Below the pieces are notes generated by a model that had not been told where the DNA came from, made no database searches, and saw only the letters and a list, made by a program, of their open reading frames with translations. From Sphingomonadales bacterium (GTDB taxonomy: Bacteria; Pseudomonadota; Alphaproteobacteria; Sphingomonadales; Sphingomonadaceae), in NCBI GenBank assembly GCA_009995225.1, contig JAACPW010000020.1, positions 1-35,344 on the forward strand: a stretch of DNA of 35,344 nt, in the 5' to 3' direction. Numbering within the stretch: the stretch's first letter is position 1; each line of letters starts with the position of its first letter. The position numbers were made by a program, and so were the translations under genes. Shown here in pieces: positions 33,548 to 35,344 of this stretch.

Positions 33548-33766
33548 TTAACCGGATGTATGCGGCCGAGGTGCAGGCTTTCCAGCCGGTCTAACCGGCG
33601 ATTTATGTTTGTCGAACAACCAATTTTCTCCCCATTGGCGCATCGCAGCCATCAGCGGAGCGAGTTCGCGTCCCGCGGGCGTCAGGCGATATTCGGCCCG
33701 TCGCGCGCCGGGTGGATCGCGCTCGAGAATGCCGTGTTCAACCAAGGCAGTGAGGCGCGAGGTCAC
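33548..33766 (-). pseudogene. HxlR family regulator, 3' remnant
   Basis: The last 72 codons of a winged-helix HxlR (PF01638) regulator: TSRLTALVEHGILERDPP is the recognition-helix end and wing start, followed by AEYRLTPAGRELAPLMAAMR and WGENWLFDKH. HxlR proteins sense reactive or redox-active compounds and repress nearby genes. The N-terminal half, including the first two helices, is absent: upstream of codon 1 the sequence becomes that of a truncated integrase in another frame. Without its first helices it should not bind DNA normally. The last 20 residues (KPAPRPHTSG) are a typical variable tail. It is a deletion product, not a short gene. Confidence 0.8.
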
Positions 33767-34550
33767 CCGGCAGGGTCCACATCCGCTCTTCGCGATCGAG
33801 CTCCTCCCAGCGGATGCCGGAGACTTCTTCGCGCCGCTGCCCGGTCACAATGAGCAGGCGGACGATCGGACCGAAACAGCGGTGGCATGCCGGTGCCGCC
33901 TTCCAGATCAATCGAAGCTCACTGTCTTGCAGCCATCGTTCCCTCGGTCTGACTGCCGGCGGGGTTTCCATACCTTCCATCGGGCTGCGATCAATATCGC
34001 CGCGCGACACGGCCCATCGGAACATTCTGCGCATCACTGCGAAGACATTGCGTTTATTGGCAACCTGATCGTCCGGCATCCGGTCAAGGATTGAAACGAT
34101 ATCAGCTCGAGTAATCGAGGGCAGTGGCTTTTTCCGCAGGACAGGTTTGAGGTGAAGACGGATTACGCGCTCGACGAGGCGCTTCCAGCCTTCACCCTTG
34201 CATGACCTCTCGGACATGCCGGCATAACTGGCAAAGGCAAGATCGACAGCTTCACGCCGCCGCTGCTTGTTTGCTTCGACCGGATCCACGCCTTGCGCGA
34301 CGTGGATCAGGAGCCGCTCAGCTTCGACACAAGCAGTCGCTGGCGTCCAAGGCGAACCGTGTGGACCAATGGTGTAGCGCCGGGTGCTTGCTTCTCGCCC
34401 ACCCATCCGGAACTGAATGACATAGGAAATGAATCCAACTGGTGTGATTTTGGCGCCGAAGCCTCTCAGATCGGTATCCCAGACGAGCTCATTTCTCGCC
34501 TTCGGTCGCAGCGCATCGATCGCGCGTTTGTTGATTTTTCCTGTCGTCAT
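33738..34550 (-). pseudogene. Tyrosine integrase lacking its catalytic C-terminus
   Basis: From ATG 34550 (preceded by GAGG) it encodes an arm-binding domain (KINKRAIDALRPKARNELVW, then DLRGFGAKITPVG), core-binding helices (about 90-170) and the start of the catalytic domain with the first Arg (LLIVTGQRREEVSGIRW) and LDREERMWTLPGD. Integrase similarity stops at about 33762, where the HxlR gene remnant begins in another frame; seven foreign codons and a stop follow. The Lys, His-x-x-Arg, second His and Tyr are all missing, so it cannot recombine DNA. It differs clearly from the intact integrase at 30207, implying that at least two elements entered this site. The truncated protein could still bind arm sites. 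Confidence 0.85.
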
Positions 34551-34575
34551 CCGAAACCTCGTGTCCCTATCTGGC

Positions 34576-34605
34576 AATCACCGGATAATCACCGGGTAAT
34601 CACGC
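34576..34605. repeat. Three 11-bp iterons before the decayed integrase
   Basis: AATCACCGG at 34576, AATCACCGG at 34587 and AATCACGC at 34598 repeat with an exact 11-base period, about one DNA turn. They lie 26-55 bases upstream of the truncated integrase start, the usual place of arm-type integrase sites or autoregulatory operators. Confidence 0.6.
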
Positions 34606-34633
34606 AAGCGGAAATCGTGGCGAACGATCGAAA

Positions 34634-34822
34634 ATGATTGCGTATCTAAGACCTTGTAAGACTGCGTCTTTTTTCGCTAAGCAATTGTATTATTTTCGCC
34701 GGAATCGAAAGTACCCCAATTGCGCCGCAGCGCGAGCGGCCGGTGCTGCACCGCTCTATCGCGGCCAACCGGGATACGGCCGTCATCTTGACAGGGATAA
34801 TGATGGGAAGGCCTGCGAATAA
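34634..34822 (+). CDS. Excalibur calcium-binding domain ORF, probably truncated
   Basis: 62 residues. The C-terminal 37 match the Excalibur domain (PF05901): YPNCAAARAAGAAPLYRGQP, then GYGRHLDRDNDGKACE, with the two cysteines and the DxDxDG calcium loop DRDNDG intact. Such domains normally sit at the end of secreted proteins (nucleases, surface proteins). The 25 residues before it are not a signal peptide but an AT-rich, odd stretch, and the ATG at 34634 has no ribosome site, so the N-terminal part was likely lost to rearrangement. If expressed it would stay in the cytosol and be useless as a surface calcium binder. Confidence 0.6.
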   Translation: MIAYLRPCKTASFFAKQLYYFRRNRKYPNCAAARAAGAAPLYRGQPGYGRHLDRDNDGKACE

Positions 34823-34873
34823 GATGCATGCCATCGATCTTGCGGCCATCCAGGAGTTGCCTGGGCGAAACTG

Positions 34874-35095
34874 ATGACGGTGACGCGTGAGCATGAAATC
34901 TGGGCCATGGCAATTTGGGTGGAGAAGCACCACGAAGCTAATGGCCGTGACTTTATCGCCGATCGCATTGTGTCACTCGAAACCGAGGGAGAGCCTGAGG
35001 GTGTTGCCTTATGGCGGGCGGTTGAGAGCCGTTACTCGCAGCTGAGAACCGGCCTTATCCCTATTCATGGTCAGCCAGGCTCACAGCCAAATTAG
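34874..35095 (+). CDS. DUF6961-like small protein
   Basis: 73 residues, soluble and helical: REHEIWAMAIWVEKHHEANG, FIADRIVSLETEGEPEGVAL, WRAVESRYSQL. The E-x-W-A-x-A-x-W-V-x-x-x-H pattern and the later W-x-x-V-x-x-R match small sphingomonad proteins grouped as DUF6961, typically found on plasmids, islands and prophages. The function is unknown; they may be accessory DNA-handling or regulatory proteins. The ATG at 34874 has only a distant AGGAG (about 17 bases). The last dozen residues (IPIHGQPGSQPN) go beyond the usual domain. It belongs to the island cargo, between the Excalibur ORF and the IS element. Confidence 0.55.
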   Translation: MTVTREHEIWAMAIWVEKHHEANGRDFIADRIVSLETEGEPEGVALWRAVESRYSQLRTGLIPIHGQPGSQPN

Positions 35096-35155
35096 GGCTG
35101 TCCTACATGGAACATAATGCGAACACTGGGGCATCCAAGCGAATCGGAGGTTCTT

Positions 35156-35278
35156 ATGTTGATATTCGATCCGGCGGCCATCGCTGCCCTGTGCTCGTTA
35201 CCGCAATTTCAGCTCTCATCTGGTCTGTCAGGCGCAAGCCATGAGTGGACTTGTAACGGTTTTGCGCCGGTCACCTGA
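35156..35278 (+). pseudogene. Short ORF likely cut by the IS element
   Basis: A strong ribosome site (GGAGG at 35146-35150) lies five bases before an ATG. The frame encodes 40 residues (MLIFDPAAIAALCSLPQFQL and so on), but from about 35246 it runs into what looks like the IS terminal sequence and stops at 35276. The likely reading is a real gene start whose remainder was displaced by the insertion. I cannot name the family. Confidence 0.4.
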
Positions 35279-35344
35279 GCGTTTAAAGCTCGCATTAGGA
35301 GACCGATTAGATGATGAAGCATTCCGAAGAGTTCAAGCGAGAGG
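35246..35344 (+). mobile_element. Left end of an IS3-family element (partial)
   Basis: The sequence from TGGACTTGTAACGG (35246) onward has the TG start of IS3-type terminal repeats and leads, 65 bases later, to a transposase OrfA start. The exact first base is a guess (TGTAACGG at 35252 is possible), because the other end is outside the window. Confidence 0.55.
35311..35344 (+). CDS. IS3-family transposase OrfA (first 11 codons)
   Basis: The start MMKHSEEFKRE is the typical opening of the helix-turn-helix OrfA (PF01527) of IS3-group elements, which binds the terminal repeats and is joined to OrfB by programmed frameshifting. AGGAG lies nine bases before the ATG at 35311; ATG at 35314 is also possible. 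Only the first few residues are in the window, so the subgroup cannot be named. Confidence 0.7.
   Translation, partial: MMKHSEEFKRE

Overview
The window looks like a chromosomal stretch from a GC-rich alphaproteobacterium of the order Sphingomonadales (Erythrobacter/Porphyrobacter/Novosphingobium-like), with the left end of an integrated genomic island at its right side. The basis is protein similarity judged by eye (NrdB, YggT, Dcd, PutA, a DUF6961 protein) and the palindromic intergenic repeats at 1821-1917, 2431-2520 and 26039-26132, whose cores look like families common in sphingomonads. No database search was possible.

Layout. 1-2640: the 3' end of nrdB, a GrlR-like gene, an AT-rich DUF4145 gene, then a decayed stretch with an unidentified coding remnant, a broken DUF1294 gene and several palindromic repeats. 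2650-4195 (minus strand): a DUF559 nuclease-like protein, a lipoprotein and a small very hydrophilic protein. 4352-8096 (plus): argB, yggT, folD, a lipoprotein and a MarC-family membrane protein.

8178-19027 (plus) is the centrepiece: twelve tightly packed genes forming a tellurium-resistance-type (Ter) stress system. The first part encodes three TerD proteins, a TerA with a long polyproline linker, a DUF475/TerC-like membrane protein, and a TerA/TerD-like domain fused to a trypsin-like serine protease. The second part is translationally coupled: a phosphoribosyltransferase with a TRSP-type C-terminus, a HAD phosphatase, a StiP/PELOTA-type phosphoribosyltransferase and a CitE-like aldolase. 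This resembles the module predicted by Anantharaman, Iyer and Aravind (2012) to make a nucleoside-like metabolite, but no ATP-grasp gene is visible here. TelA and a small uncharacterised helical protein close the cluster. A plausible reading is that calcium-binding TerD/TerA proteins assemble near the DUF475 membrane protein while the enzymes make a small molecule in response to metal, oxidant or phage stress; this is inference.

19031-27324: housekeeping and accessory genes: YciI, PutA, an EEP-family phosphodiesterase, an SDR oxidoreductase, a PAS-HWE histidine kinase, dCTP deaminase and a saccharopine-dehydrogenase-like reductase. 27334-29645 (minus): a TonB-dependent receptor with His/Glu-rich segments, a clear terminator and a candidate Zur operator, which together suggest zinc uptake (ZnuD-like).

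29864-35344: a 45-bp 3' fragment of tRNA-Gly(GCC) marks a probable attachment site. To its right are a P4-type integrase, a hipBA toxin-antitoxin pair with a perfect 12-bp inverted operator, a truncated second integrase fused by deletion to a truncated HxlR regulator, an Excalibur-domain ORF, a DUF6961 gene and the left end of an IS3-family element. The island continues beyond the window; an intact tRNA-Gly gene would be expected at its far end.
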